From NCBI RefSeq assembly GCF_009389715.1, contig NW_024067680.1:930001-994000 (forward strand): a stretch of 64,000 nt of DNA. The letters are read 5' to 3'. Below the pieces are notes generated by a model. The model searched no databases. It was not told where the DNA came from and saw only the letters and a list, made by a program, of their open reading frames with translations. Position 1 is the stretch's first letter. Each line of letters begins with the position of its first letter. Positions 24,433 through 35,525 of the stretch are shown piece after piece. Source of the stretch: Phoenix dactylifera. Lineage: Eukaryota > Streptophyta > Magnoliopsida > Arecales > Arecaceae. Both the position numbers and the translations under genes were made by a program.

Positions 24433-24443
24433 GAAAGGCTAGG

Positions 24444-26838
24444 TATAACAACCTAAGATCTTATCTAAAAAGACTAGTCAGAAGGTGTTATTTAAGTTTT
24501 TTTGGCTTTGTACTACCGAGTGAATAGCCAATGTGAGACTAAACACATGCCAGCATGAGTTCTCACATGCTCCTCGTTCAAACTTTAGAATTCTTACTAG
24601 GCCAAAAGTCCAAATCTATTTAAATCCATTCACAAATACCATAATCTAATCACAAATATTATAGTCATCTCATGATCAGTCCAAATCGGTCCATGCTATA
24701 GTGTCTCTTTATAAAAATTTAGAATATCATCCAAAAAGGCTAGCCGAAATGTATTATTTAGATTTCTTGGTCATGTATAGCTACATAAGATCTATCTGGT
24801 GCATAGCTAATTTAGAACTAAATACACGCTCACATATATCCTCACATACTCCTTCTATTTAAACTTGATATTCTTGACAGGCTAAATGTCCAAATCCATT
24901 TGGATCCTAATTAAGTACTACAAAGCCAATCACAAATACCACGATAAGCTCGTGGTTAGACCAAATAGGCCTATGTTGTAGTATTCCTTAGTTCATATAA
25001 GCCATCTGCCAAATTCGCTTTGGATAACAATCTAGGACCTCATCCAAAAAAACTAACCAGGAGATATTATTTGAATTCCTTGATCCTATATAAGTACTCA
25101 AGATTTACGTAGTATATAGTCGATATGGGACTAAATACATGATGAGAGCACAAAAGTGCGATCTACATATCACCTAAATTAGTGTTATTGCTAACTGATA
25201 ATGATAAATTCACCGGTTTAATATTATATTTTCGTTTGGTACAGGTTATTACCAATTAAAGTTTAAATGCGCATTTGGTACAGATTGCGCAGGCCCAATC
25301 CTACCATGACTTGGTCGAGCACATTTGCCCCCGAGTGATTTTCTACATTGTGCTAGCCATCCCACAGTTCATCATCAGCATCACGTCTTCAACACGTTGC
25401 GATGTCCCAGCATCCGCGCCGTCCATCAGATCACCTTCCAAATCAGCCCCACATCCAAAGATCTGCAATCTCCCTGCATCGCACAGCCCTTTTCCAGACT
25501 AGCCTTCTTCCCGTCTCAGCCTGTGCGAAAATGAAGGAGGAGCAGCGGTCCCCACGAAGCATCCACATCTGCATCTTTCCTCCCCGGATCCACGCCTACC
25601 TCCCATCAGCCAATTCGCAGCCGGCGCTCCCATGGTCCAAAGAAGAAATCCATGAAGCATCGCGTCCATCAACCCGTGATCTTCTTCTTCCGCGCCCCAG
25701 CGATTCCGTGATCCAGCTTTCCGATTCACTCTAGCCGTGATCCAAGCAGCATCCCAGCCTCTTCTCCCGTCCGTATTCAACTTCCACGGATCAAGCTTCC
25801 GCGAGTAATGCATCCAAGGATTCCCGCTTCCAATCCGGCACCCAAAGAAGGAAACCCATCACCTCTTCTTCCGGTGGAACGCGTCCAGCCGCTCGTTGTC
25901 CTGATTCGGCGATCCATCCCAGCATCGCGTCCGAGCCACATCAAAATCCCAGTCTCCTTCCTCCCATAATCCAGCCATCCACGTGCTTGCTGGGGATCTA
26001 TATAAGGGAGCCATCGGTAAGGGAGGAGGGAGGGCTCGGTTGGGTTTGGGGCCAAGAAACAGGGAAGAGGGGAGAGCTCTATTTTGGGGGAAAAGAAAGA
26101 GGAGGAGAAGACGAGCGAGTTCAGGAGAGGAGGAGTTCGTGCTCTCTTTTCAAACAGAGCACGTTATCTGTTTTTCTTTTTCTTTTTATTTTTAGTTTTA
26201 TTTTAATTAAGAGCAATGTGTTGTTTTTAGTTTGAATTTTAATTGAAAACAATGTGTTTTGTTTTAAGTGTTAACTTTAGAGAGTTTTATTTTGGTGGAG
26301 AGTTTTAGTTTTAAGATTTTATTTATACTACAATTTTAATTTCTTTTATGCAATATATTAAATCTTCTTTTATGCAATTTATGTTTGCTTTAATCTTCTT
26401 AGTTTCATCCATTTTAAGTTATGCCAAAGCTCTTCTTTGATTAATTAAATATATAAATACTTTTCGAATCTAAGTACCTGTCTTGTAGTTAGTTTCAATT
26501 AGAAAACATTCTCTGGTAGACCAGAGAATCATTCAACATCCCCGACGTAATGTTTTTCTTTTGTTATTCAAAAATCGATTTTGAATCCGAGTGAATGTTT
26601 TGATTTTTATGCAACTCCAATCGCCTCCCTGTGGATCGACCTCTTACGACCACTATTCTTCGAGTAGAAAAGGTAAACAAGTATCGGACAACAATACATG
26701 TTCACATAGATCCTCACACTTCTAAAGCACTCGGACTATGGACCAGCTTTGCTCTGATACCATTTGTAGCAACCTAAGATCTCATTCAAAAAGACTAGTC
26801 AGAAGATGCTATTTGGATTTTTTGGCTCCTTACAATAG
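24444..26838 (-). mobile_element. Tandem TRIM retrotransposon array, interrupted
   Basis: Four copies of one short LTR lie on the minus strand: 24444-24567, about 24722-24846, 25024-25141 plus 26701-26718 (split by an insertion), and 26765-26838 (truncated). Each reads from a TGTGAGGA-like start to an AGATCTTAGGTTGTTAYA-like end. A tRNA-iMet primer-binding site (TGGTATCAGAGC on the minus strand, 26751-26762) sits next to the truncated LTR. There is no coding region. The family is the same as the forward array at 35.5-36.3 kb. Confidence 0.75.
25142..26693. mobile_element. LTR-like insertion nested in a TRIM LTR
   Basis: This 1552-bp block interrupts a TRIM LTR whose two halves rejoin cleanly without it, and ATACATG flanks it on both sides (25135-25141 and 26694-26700). 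It begins ATGAGAGCACAAAAG and ends GGACAACA, close to a TG...CA LTR. Near the right end CCCTGTGGATCGACC resembles the terminal part of some Ty3/gypsy LTRs. The middle is GC-rich, then A/T-rich, with no coding domain. It is probably a solo LTR. The 7-bp duplication and extra A before TG are unusual. Confidence 0.65.
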
Positions 26839-27519
26839 GGTCTCAAACCTAGGGTCCAATCTTAAGACAAGCATTTGGCCGCCAAACATGAGGATGAGCT
26901 CAAATGGAGGAGAATGCGGAAGATGCTGTAGATGTTGATCATGTTGAACTCCTTGAAGCTCTTGATGCAGTCGCCACCCTAGAGGAGTAAGGCCGCGTCG
27001 ATGATAGCGTCAGCAAGCCTCTCCTTGATTTGTTGGGCCTCACCAACAAACAGGACGCTCTAGAGCATCTGTAGCACCAACTCCAACTCAAGCCGGTTTA
27101 AATATAATCTTTTCCAAAGTTTATTTCCGTAAACTTTCTGTTTATCACACAAAATCACAAACAGTATCAGTAAGGTTTTTTCTATGTCAGCTTTAAGAAT
27201 TCATAAGGTAGAAGATTGAATTTGAACCATAAACAACCATGGCATCATCTTCTTCTTCTCTGTCAACAAGGACAAAGCGGGGAGCTTTCACAGAGCGCAG
27301 AGACAAAAACCAGAGGAAGGGAATACCAGCCCCAACTTTGTATGCTGCCATTGGCTGACATGTGGCTATAAGAGGACCAGATATGCAATGCCACCTGTCA
27401 AGGTACTTATAGGTCCCAGCATATCGATCTCCTTGCAACAGGCTGCCACCTGGCATGTATTTATATATATATATATATATATAAGGCAAGGCAAGAACAT
27501 CCATTTTGAAATCAAAAGA
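26839..27519. other. Intergenic DNA with a coding-like minus-strand patch and (TA)n
   Basis: The minus strand at 27080-26890 reads IKERLADAIIDAALLL, a stop, then GGDCIKSFKEFNMINIYSIF. It is coding-like but unidentified. A (TA)n microsatellite lies at about 27460-27482. Confidence 0.35.
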
Positions 27520-28277
27520 AAGAATATATTCGTAGTGACCTATGTAGCGTATCATATTTGGCTATCCAGGAACACGTGGGCATTTGGCGAGAGCTGTATC
27601 CCTCCATGGATTGTCATTGAGCGAGCTTGGAGCCAGGCAGCTGAGGTTATTCAATCACATCGGTCGGATGGAACCTTGACAACTTGGGACACCTGAGGAT
27701 CCTACTCTGCTCTTGGAGCGCGCCGCACGGTGTTTTTCACCTAGGAGCCCCCACCCTGAGTTTTCTCAAGGTTAATTGTGATGGATGTGTACTAGATGGC
27801 GGGAGTAGGGGAGGTGCGGGCTTCATCATTAGAGGTCCGGATTTCAGGATTATTGCGGCGGGTGGCTGCCAGATCTTTGATACATCAGTCCTGAGGGTAG
27901 AGTTGAGGGCAGCCTTGCTTGGCTTGAGACATTCCCGACGTTGCTTGCCGGCATGCGCTATAGTGCTGGAGGACGACTCGGCTACAGTTATCCGCTGGAT
28001 TCAGCAGAGTGTGGATGGTGTGGACGAGAGCCACCCGTTACTCAGGAACATTAGGGCTATGGTGCGGGGGGGTTGGCCGTTCAAGCTAAGCATGTGTACC
28101 GAGAGACCAACGGGGTAGCCGACTGGGTAGCTTCATATATAGCTAACCATTCTGGTGAGACCCTATGACTAAGAGCGGAGGACCTACCCAGAGCACTCCG
28201 GGCCCTGTTATCTTTTGATTTTTTTGGATGTATTCGTACCCACCAGGTATGATGCACCCGCTCCAGTAAAAAAAAAA
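27520..28277 (+). pseudogene. 5'-truncated L1-like LINE with RNase H domain
   Basis: The frame reads VAYHIWLSRNTWAFGE, then after a stop and shift the RNase H domain: LSFLKVNCDGCVLDGGSRGG, FIIRGPDFRIIAAGG, VELRAALLGL, LEDDSATVIRWIQQS. A frameshift near 28079 leads to AKHVYRETNGVADWVASYIA. These match the plant LINE RNase H order (N-terminal D, E of ELRAA, D of DSATV, late H/D). An A-rich tail at 28267-28279 follows. Its 3' end is only about 270 bases upstream of the dynein light chain start codon. Confidence 0.85.
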
Positions 28278-28278
28278 A

Positions 28279-28282
<4 letters not shown>

Positions 28283-28326
<44 letters not shown>
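28283..28326. repeat. (GA)22-type microsatellite in the dynein light chain promoter
   Basis: An uninterrupted GA run directly follows the LINE poly(A) tail and ends about 220 bases before the ATG. It may have grown from the LINE tail. Confidence 0.9.
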
Positions 28327-28328
<2 letters not shown>

Positions 28329-28546
28329 TTTTGTTACACCACAGAGAATTATTTTGTGCATCAGCTAGTGGCCATAAGTTTGATATCTAATCAACATGCC
28401 CCCACGTCCAGAACCAGCAGCTTCCACCTCCCTTTTAGTGATGATAAATCAGAACATCAATCTTCCTTCTACTCCCTCAAGGAACAAGTTTTAGCTACAG
28501 ATCGAGTACAGTCTTCTACAATCTTTTGGTGTGCCAACTGCTAGCC

Positions 28547-28999
28547 ATGATGGAGGGCAAGGCAGTCATAGGTGAGACTGACATGCTGCCGACGATGCAG
28601 CAAGATGCGCTCCGCCTCGCTGCGAAGGCCCTCGACCACTTCGATATCACAGACTCCACCGAGATAGCCCGCTTCATAAAGATGGTACGTACTTGACATA
28701 AGATCTGTACCAGTGCAGTAGAAATCTCAATTCCAAGGAAGACAATTACGTTCGACACTCTCAACCCCTTTTTCTTCCACTTATTTTGGAACCTTTTCTT
28801 GTCGCAGGAATTCGACTGTCTGTATGGCCCAGGTTGGCAGTGCATCGTAGGGACAGACTTTGGTTCCTTTGTGACGCACTGCTGTGGCTGTTTCATTTAC
28901 TTCGGCATAGGCAGCCTTGCAATCTTGCTCTTCAGGGGTGGATCAGCACCTGAATACGACACGGACCGACTCATTGACATGAAGACAGTGAAGGCATGA
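28547..28999 (+). CDS. LC8-type dynein light chain (DYNLL family)
   Basis: Two coding exons, 28547-28684 and 28808-28999, are joined in phase 0 by a 123-base GT-AG intron and give 109 residues. The LC8 landmarks are in order: KAVIGETDMLPTMQQDAL, ARFIKMEFDCLYGPGWQC, IVGTDFGSFVTH and CFIYFGIGSLAILLFRGG. A plant-type C-terminal extension after the LLFRGG strand makes it longer than the 89-aa animal protein. LC8 dimers bind short linear motifs in many partners. Land plants such as this lack cytoplasmic dynein heavy chains, so the role is as a general dimerising hub, not dynein transport. Two ATGs are adjacent (28547 and 28550). A LINE tail and GA tract form the proximal upstream region, and a solo LTR begins 561 bases after the stop. 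Confidence 0.93.
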
Positions 29000-29560
29000 A
29001 CTCTTTGTGTCTTCTTTTTTATTTCTTTGCTCAAGAGTGGCTTGTGTAGAAGGTGTCAAACCGTGATGAAAAGAAACCTGGTTTGGCATTTCTCAGTTCC
29101 AGGTTTAACTTCGCCTGCCGGGATATCACCTTCTGCAAAACATGCCTGTAAGGCTGTTGTGAAAGAAAATGCCATTCCAATAAAGAAGATAGGGAAAGGT
29201 TAGATGGCAAAGGCAACCTGGGTACCATGCATTAGTTTATGCTATATAAGCTCTGAAACTGCTATGAAGATGAACAATTAACAGATTTGACTTGAATAAA
29301 GGGCAACGAAAATCTAAAAGATCTTTCAGACAATCATGGGAACTTGTAAATCCAGATTGGCGCAGCCAATTCCCAGCTCCTTTTACTAATAACCAGTGGC
29401 AAGAGATTGGATGTTTTCCAGCCAGTTTTGAAGCATGATCATATATGATGGTGGAACTTTTCACTATTCTGAGTTTTTCTCCATATAATAGGTGGCAAGG
29501 GGAAAATTGCTCTGGTGCAAATACTGAAGGGCATATAGAGTAGTTGCTGGACATGGTATG
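29000..29560 (+). other. 3' UTR and spacer after the dynein light chain gene
   Basis: No ORF of interest is present. The sequence up to the LTR target duplication (GTATG, 29556-29560) probably includes the 3' UTR. An ACTTGAATAAAGG near 29290 contains a usable poly(A) signal (AATAAA). Confidence 0.5.
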
Positions 29561-31639
29561 TGTAATTATTGGGCCCAGACGGGCCAACTTGGATCGTAGT
29601 CGGTGGCCCATCTGGAGGTCCAACAGTGGGAGCTTCGGGAAGGAAGCTGTTGAGGCGGTTATAACCACTCAACAGTGGCCGTTCTCCCTCCCCCTACCTT
29701 CCGATGAGGCTATAAATGCCATGGCTCCTCTGTGAGATTCCATCGACCATCCTTCACTGCCTCTGACCCTCTTTCTCCTGCTACAAGGAATTGGATTGAG
29801 AGCGGCGGCGCCGGAGGAGGAGGCACCCCAGCTCGACATCGTCGCTCACAGCCCCTTCCTGGAGCTAGGTGAATCTTCTGATCACTCTATCCTTTCCATC
29901 TCATATTCCGACCTGTCCGGATAAATGATTAGAACAAAAAGAAAATTAGAGAAATAAAAAAAAAGAAAAGAAAAAAAAACGGGCGTCGGCCGGGGCGGCC
30001 GCGAACAGCGTCGGCCACAGGTCACGGTGGCCGCAGACCGTCGGCCGCGAGCACTACTTGCAGCTGCGGGCGCGGCCGCAAGGGCGGCCGGTGCCACTGA
30101 CCGGCCGGAGAGCGCCACCGGCTGTGGGTCGGGCCTCTTCGGGTCCGATCTCCCCTCCACGGGAGAAGAAAGAAGGGGAGGAAGAAAAAGAAGAAGAGAG
30201 GAAGAAGAAGAAAAATAAAATAAAATAGAAATACTTACCGGTGGTCGATCCGCGGGCGCTGACCTCCGCCGCGGGTCGTCGGCCGTGGGATGCGGGACGC
30301 CGATGCGGCCACGGGCACGACCGCAGGCACAACTGCGGGCGCGACCGTGGGCGCCGCAGGCCGGGCGCCGGAGGCCGTCGGCCGTTGCTCGTCCCTCCCG
30401 AGCCTCCTTGCCTCGTGGGAGGAGAGGACAAGAAGAGGGGGAGGAGATTGCGGTGGAAATGGAAGAAGAAAGGGAGAAGCTTCGGAAAGGAAGATTCGGG
30501 AAGAGTGGAGAAGAAAGAAAAGAAAAAGAAAAAAAAGGAAAAGAAAAGAAAAGAAAAAAAAAAGGCTGTGGGCCGAAATGGGCCTGATTCCAAAATGGGC
30601 CTGATTCCGGAGTGGGCTTCAAATAAACTTGGCTTTAGAAGCCTGAAGCCGGGCTGGGCCCTGATTCAAGCCTAGTGCTCTTAAAACTAAAACTAACTGG
30701 GCTTGAAGAGCTCAAATTTTAATATAGGGACTAAATTAAATATAGTTTGAGGCTAGGCTCCCTTTTAAATTAATTAGAACTGATAAGGATTAATTATAAA
30801 TTAACTAATTGTGTTTCTGGGCCTGAATACAAATGGGCCCAGTAATTGAATCAGGCCACGGGCCTGATCCAGAAACCAATTAAACTTTGGGCCTGAATGC
30901 AAATGGGCCCTGACCTGAACCAGAGAGCAATTGGGTCAAACCCGAACCAGAAGGTGAACCAGACCTGAATCAGGAATTTAATCAAATCCGAACCAGGAAG
31001 TAGATTAGACCAGAACCAGAAATTGAATTGGGCCATGGGCCTGAACCAGAAATTAAATTGGGCTATGGACCCGAAAATGAAATTGAGTCCTATGGATGGG
31101 TTGTAAATGACTTTAATATTATAAATAAATAGAAATTAAATATGTCAGTGACATGTAATTTAATGATCTTGCTAGGTATTGAAGAATTGGCATTTGATGG
31201 GCAAATTAATGTAAGTAACATGTCTTAATCTTATTATGGATCATGTATCACGTTTTATATGATGAAAAAGTATTATTTATAGAATTGGAATTGTGTATAT
31301 GAATTGTGGAAAATATAAGTAACCCGAATATAATCTTATGTTTTATCAAATACTTGTGACTATTTGATTATGAAATTGTATATGATTATTTATATTTTTC
31401 ACAAAATTAGGATCCAACATGTGTTAGCAAATGATTGCATGATTTTGGATAAATAGCATCCATAATGATTATTATATTATTTACACATTACTATGATGAG
31501 GTAGAAAGATGCATGGAAAGAAAAATAAAGTTTTCAGCATGATCATGAATTTTATTCAGCATGATGCCATTACTCACTTTCCAATGTACCGATGAGAAAA
31601 GATTTATGAAAAGCATGATATGTTTTTTAAGAACTCTCA

Positions 31640-31990
31640 GATCGCTATGTACGGCCCTCGCCAGCGGGTTATAGTAGCTTGGTTTAGACCCTGCCAACGG
31701 GGAACAATAGTTGGCAAAGATTATGGCCCTCGCCAGCGGGTTACAGTAGCTCGGCATACGGCCCTCGCCAGCAGGTTACAGTAGCTCGACATACGGCCCT
31801 CGCCAGCGGGTTATAGTAGCTTGGTTTAGACCCTGCCAACGGGGAACAATAGTTGGCAAAGATTATGGCCCTCGCCAGCGGGTTACAGTAGCTCGGCATA
31901 CGGCCCTCGCCAGCGGGTTATAGTAGCTTGGCTTAGACCCTGCCAACGGGGAATAATAGTTGGTAAAGATTATGGCCCTGTCACGGGTAA
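31640..31990. repeat. Minisatellite of CCCTCGCCAGCGGGTTA units inside the solo LTR
   Basis: About ten short units alternate between GCCCTCGCCAGCGGGTTAYA and GACCCTGCCAACGGGGAA forms. Longer blocks of two to three units are repeated again, so the array is higher-order. Confidence 0.85.
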
Positions 31991-32029
31991 TAATAGTGAC
32001 CATAGCTGCACTATCATCTGAGAGCACGA

Positions 32030-32195
32030 ATTTCAAAGTATGAATAATGATAAGTACGGATTTCAAAGCATGAATAATGATGAGCACGGATTCAAAGTAT
32101 GAATAATGATGAGCACGGATTTCAAAGCATGAATAATGATGAGCACGGATTTCAAAGCATGAATAATGATGAGCACGGATTTCAAAGCATGGGAT
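32030..32195. repeat. 30-bp minisatellite inside the solo LTR
   Basis: About five near-identical tandem units of about 30 bases contain GAGCACGGATTTCAAAGCAT followed by GAATAATGAT. Confidence 0.9.
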
Positions 32196-32671
32196 AATGA
32201 CAAAAGTTTTATGATGCATAGCCATGTTTATGAAGTTGCATAAATGGACATGCATAGTTTATATGACTGGTTTGTTATATGAAATGCTTACTTTGTTACA
32301 ACTGTTAGTTTCTTAAATTAATGCACTAGTATGAGAAAATATTATGATTGATCAGATAAAATTATGCATGGTTACTTACTGAGCTTTATAGCTCATACCC
32401 ATTTATTTATGTTCTTACAGATGAATAGGAGATGCTAGGAACGAGGAGCGTGACATGCTTCAGGGTTATGGGGAAAAGAAAATGACACATTAAATGTTGC
32501 TATTTTTAGATGCTTTGTAATCAATCTTTTATTGATGAAACATTTGATAACATTCAAGAAAAAAATTGTTCATAATTGATTTAAAGTTTTAAAGTGGCTG
32601 CGTGTTATTGTGGGCAAGGGTTCGCAATAGCACGGCCGTGTCATGAACCAAATTCGGGGCGTGACAGTATG

Positions 32672-33805
32672 TCTGACATCTTGTTAACATGCTGAGAGTC
32701 TCTGGTGTTGAGGATTGCATGTGAGGTTTAGTCCCACATCAAACAGTTAGTGAGAGGTAGAGGGATTGATGTAATGACTCAGCCTAACATTTTACAGCTT
32801 GAGCTTTTATATTAAGTTGGCTTTTTATATGTATATCAAGGCCTACTTCCAGTTGAACTACTGGTAATTTTGCAGCCGTTCGGGCAGCTGCTAAATTCAT
32901 GAGAACACATTAATTTCTGAAGAACGAGCAAATTTGTGTCCTGTAGACCCAAAAAAAAAAGTAAAAAAAAACTACTATTCTGCTAAATTCGTGAACATTG
33001 GAAGTTCAAAATGAATTCCCTGTGAGAAATGATAAAGGTACTTATACAGATAAGAGTTTAGTTCTCAGTGCATCATATTGCAAGTTTATCCTAGACCAAA
33101 TTCAAATTTATTCCAAATTAAAGGATGCCTTAAGAATTAAATAATTTTAAAAAATTTGCTTTGCACAAAATATGGTATGAGTGATCTTTTTCTTTTTCTT
33201 CCACTTTTCTTTTCTTTTTTTTTCCTTCTGGTGTGCGATTTAGTAGGGGCTGTAAGCAGAAGTTTGTCAGCAAAGTGATCAGCAAGGGGTGTGGGTGTGC
33301 AAGAAGTCATACCAAATGAATCAATTCCATTCCATTATTTGTTTAATTACAACTAAGATGGAACTGGTGAAGGTAAACATGAAAGAGCATGTACGAGTTT
33401 TATATTGCACAGCAAGAAAAGGTTACTTAACCTATTTAATGGCCACTTATGCTAATAACTCTACGAGTAACTTGCCTTCAAACATCACGCTTGCATTACG
33501 ACTCATTTCTGACAACCAAAGACGACCATCACAGAGACACCCAGGATTCTGAGGATGATGAAAAAGATATCCTTGCAGGGCAGCCATGCTCACATTAGCC
33601 AGCCTAGCTAAGAAAAAGGGTGGTCCATGGATATGGTTTATTTAGAAAATTATGATTTATAACTGAAAACCTGTGCAGCAAATTGAGAAAGAGCCAGTGT
33701 ACATAAGTAATTACTGCATTTTCCAAATCAAAATCAATACTTTTTATAATCTTAGTGTATAGACCACCAAATGCACAAACTTATGGGTGCACTGCTAATT
33801 TGAAA
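32672..33805. other. Intergenic DNA
   Basis: No gene is seen. A TRIM-like scrap (TGTGAGGTTTAGTCCCACAT) lies at 32711-32730. Confidence 0.45.
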
Positions 33806-33809
33806 CCAT

Positions 33810-35510
33810 CCCTTCTTAGGTGCTTCAACTCCAATGAAGGTATCATATCAGTTATAGACCTCAAAACTAATAATCAATCAAATTATCTACTAATGTAATG
33901 ATTGGTGGGAGTAGGATAGGAACCAAGACTGGTTGTAATTAACTGAAAAGAAGAATCAAGAGAGAAGCAACACAGGCAAACAAAGCTCCACCAACAACCT
34001 ACAATTAAACAGCAACAACCGGAAACATAACAATTGTCATAAACTTTTCAGTGCGGGTGCGCAAAGCCAGCAAAGAAGTGGGCAGTTTGGAAGAAGCCTG
34101 GTCACTTCTGCAACTCCCAGAGATGCATAGCATCAAAATTCAAGAAGTATCATATTTGAACAGGCAGAACATGCCGACTAGTACGAGAAAAACCTGAAAG
34201 TGCATGCAAATTCTAGCATTGTGGAACATTTTTTTTTCCAGCCCTCATCTGCCAAAAATAGATGAAAATGAATCAATTCCGAGTTTTTTCAGTTCAGGAG
34301 TCATCACAAAAAGCTTCCTCCACTGCACCAAAGCTACATTCTTATTCAGTCTAGGAAACTTCACAGATCTGTAACGAGATATGGGCCTCTGAAAGCCTCA
34401 AATTTATATTCTTAAATAATTTAACTTTCCATTTTTCCAGAAAAATGAAACTACCTGAAACCTATAATAATAGTTACAGTCAGTTATATTCTTAAGTATA
34501 TGCATCATTATAGTAAGATATTTTCCATTTGGCTTCTGGATGACAGAGCCACAGGTTCAATCAAACCAATAAATGTATCCACTATATTAAAAAAAAAAAT
34601 CGTGAACAATGTACAACAAGAGATTGCGCATGAAAACTGATCATGATCAGGTAGTTTCAGAATGAATAATGTAACTGAAAAAATGAAAGAGTACAAATCC
34701 TCTATAACAGTAGAACCAATTAGATATCGAAACATAGAATTAAAAAGGTAAACAAGAAAAGGATAAGAAATATAGATGAAAAGGGGATCTCATTTTTGTG
34801 TAGGCTGCTGAAACTTCAGTGGAAGTTCTGTTTTACAAGAATTTGGACATTCTTGCAAAATTATATGCTACTTGAGGCCGTCCCAAAAATGAAATTTTAA
34901 AAGAAACAACAGGAATAAGGACCAAACTATACTTGAGGCACGCTTTAGATCATAGTGATGAGGAAAGAAGAAAAGAAGAAAAAGAAGGTAAATTTCCATG
35001 CATGCATCAAAATTTCAAGTAAAATGGAAGTGAAATCAACAAATTGCTCAAACGTACCTCCCCTGCTTGTGCATTCATCACAGTACTACAGATAGCTGAA
35101 CATTGACGTAATTGAGATATTGCTCCAAAATGACCGTCACATGAAAGAAATTTATCTCAAGGATAAAGCAGTTATTTCGGGCAAGTTGAATTTATTATTT
35201 TCAGATATAGTAATTAAAAGAAAGAAAAGTATAGACCTTGCATATAATACCAGAACCACTGGGTAATGTGGCCTATAAAGGTCCAAGCAGTTGTGCAGTT
35301 ATTTGTTCTCCATTTAATGGGGCAAATCTCCCAAATGCTTATATCTCCAATCATAAAATAGATCGGAAGAATGTATCACATAGAAAAGAAACAAATGTAG
35401 GTAGCTTTATAGCACAATAAAGGAGAAATTGCAGCAGTTTTACATTGAAGAAAATAATAGCATCTTCCTTGGACAGGGTCCTACATATACATGCATACTA
35501 TGATGGACTA
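33810..35510. repeat. Segmental duplication, copy A (of 39390-41290)
   Basis: Collinear with 39.39-41.29 kb. Shared blocks in order include GAAGGTATCATATCA, ATGATTGGTGGGAGT, CAGTCAGTTATATTCTTAAG, AAGAGATTGC and the pseudo-exons described separately. Copy A is shorter because of several deletions. Confidence 0.88.
34861..35350 (-). pseudogene. Broken copies of NDB exons 9 and 10
   Basis: Within duplication copy A, the minus strand at about 35350-35235 still resembles exon 9 (FAPLNGEQITAQLL, then TLPSGSGI) but has stops and frame breaks. At 34893-34861 it keeps only the last codons of exon 10 (FIFGTASSSI then TAA). The 5' half of exon 10 and its acceptor are deleted. It is non-functional and lies downstream of the true last exon at 40703. 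Confidence 0.8.
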
Positions 35511-35525
35511 CATATGCATTGCATA

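Larger units (their letters stand above)
29561..32666 (-). mobile_element. Solo LTR of a large gypsy-like retrotransposon, 3.1 kb
   Basis: On the + strand it begins TGTAATTATTGGGCCC and ends GGGGCGTGACA. Read on the minus strand it runs TGTCACGCCCCGAATTTGG to CCAATAATTACA, a TG...CA element. GTATG flanks both ends (29556-29560 and 32667-32671), a 5-bp target duplication. It holds a GC-rich block (29980-30420), purine/pyrimidine runs, and two minisatellites. There is no gag, protease, reverse transcriptase or integrase, so it is a solo LTR. The long frames in the GC-rich block have no protein logic. Confidence 0.8.

Noticed and set aside
24444-25141. Simple tandem duplication of unknown sequence
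   Set aside because: The units have LTR-like TG/CA termini and an adjacent tRNA-iMet primer-binding site, and match the forward TRIM at 35.5 kb.
30027-30675. Several overlapping frames of 100-250 residues on both strands in the GC-rich block
   Set aside because: They are all low-complexity (Arg/Ala/Gly or Ser/Phe/Pro runs), coincide with purine tracts and lie inside a bounded solo LTR.
31640-32195. Regular repeats resembling a CRISPR array
   Set aside because: Units are contiguous or nearly so, without unique spacers, and lie in a plant LTR; these are minisatellites.
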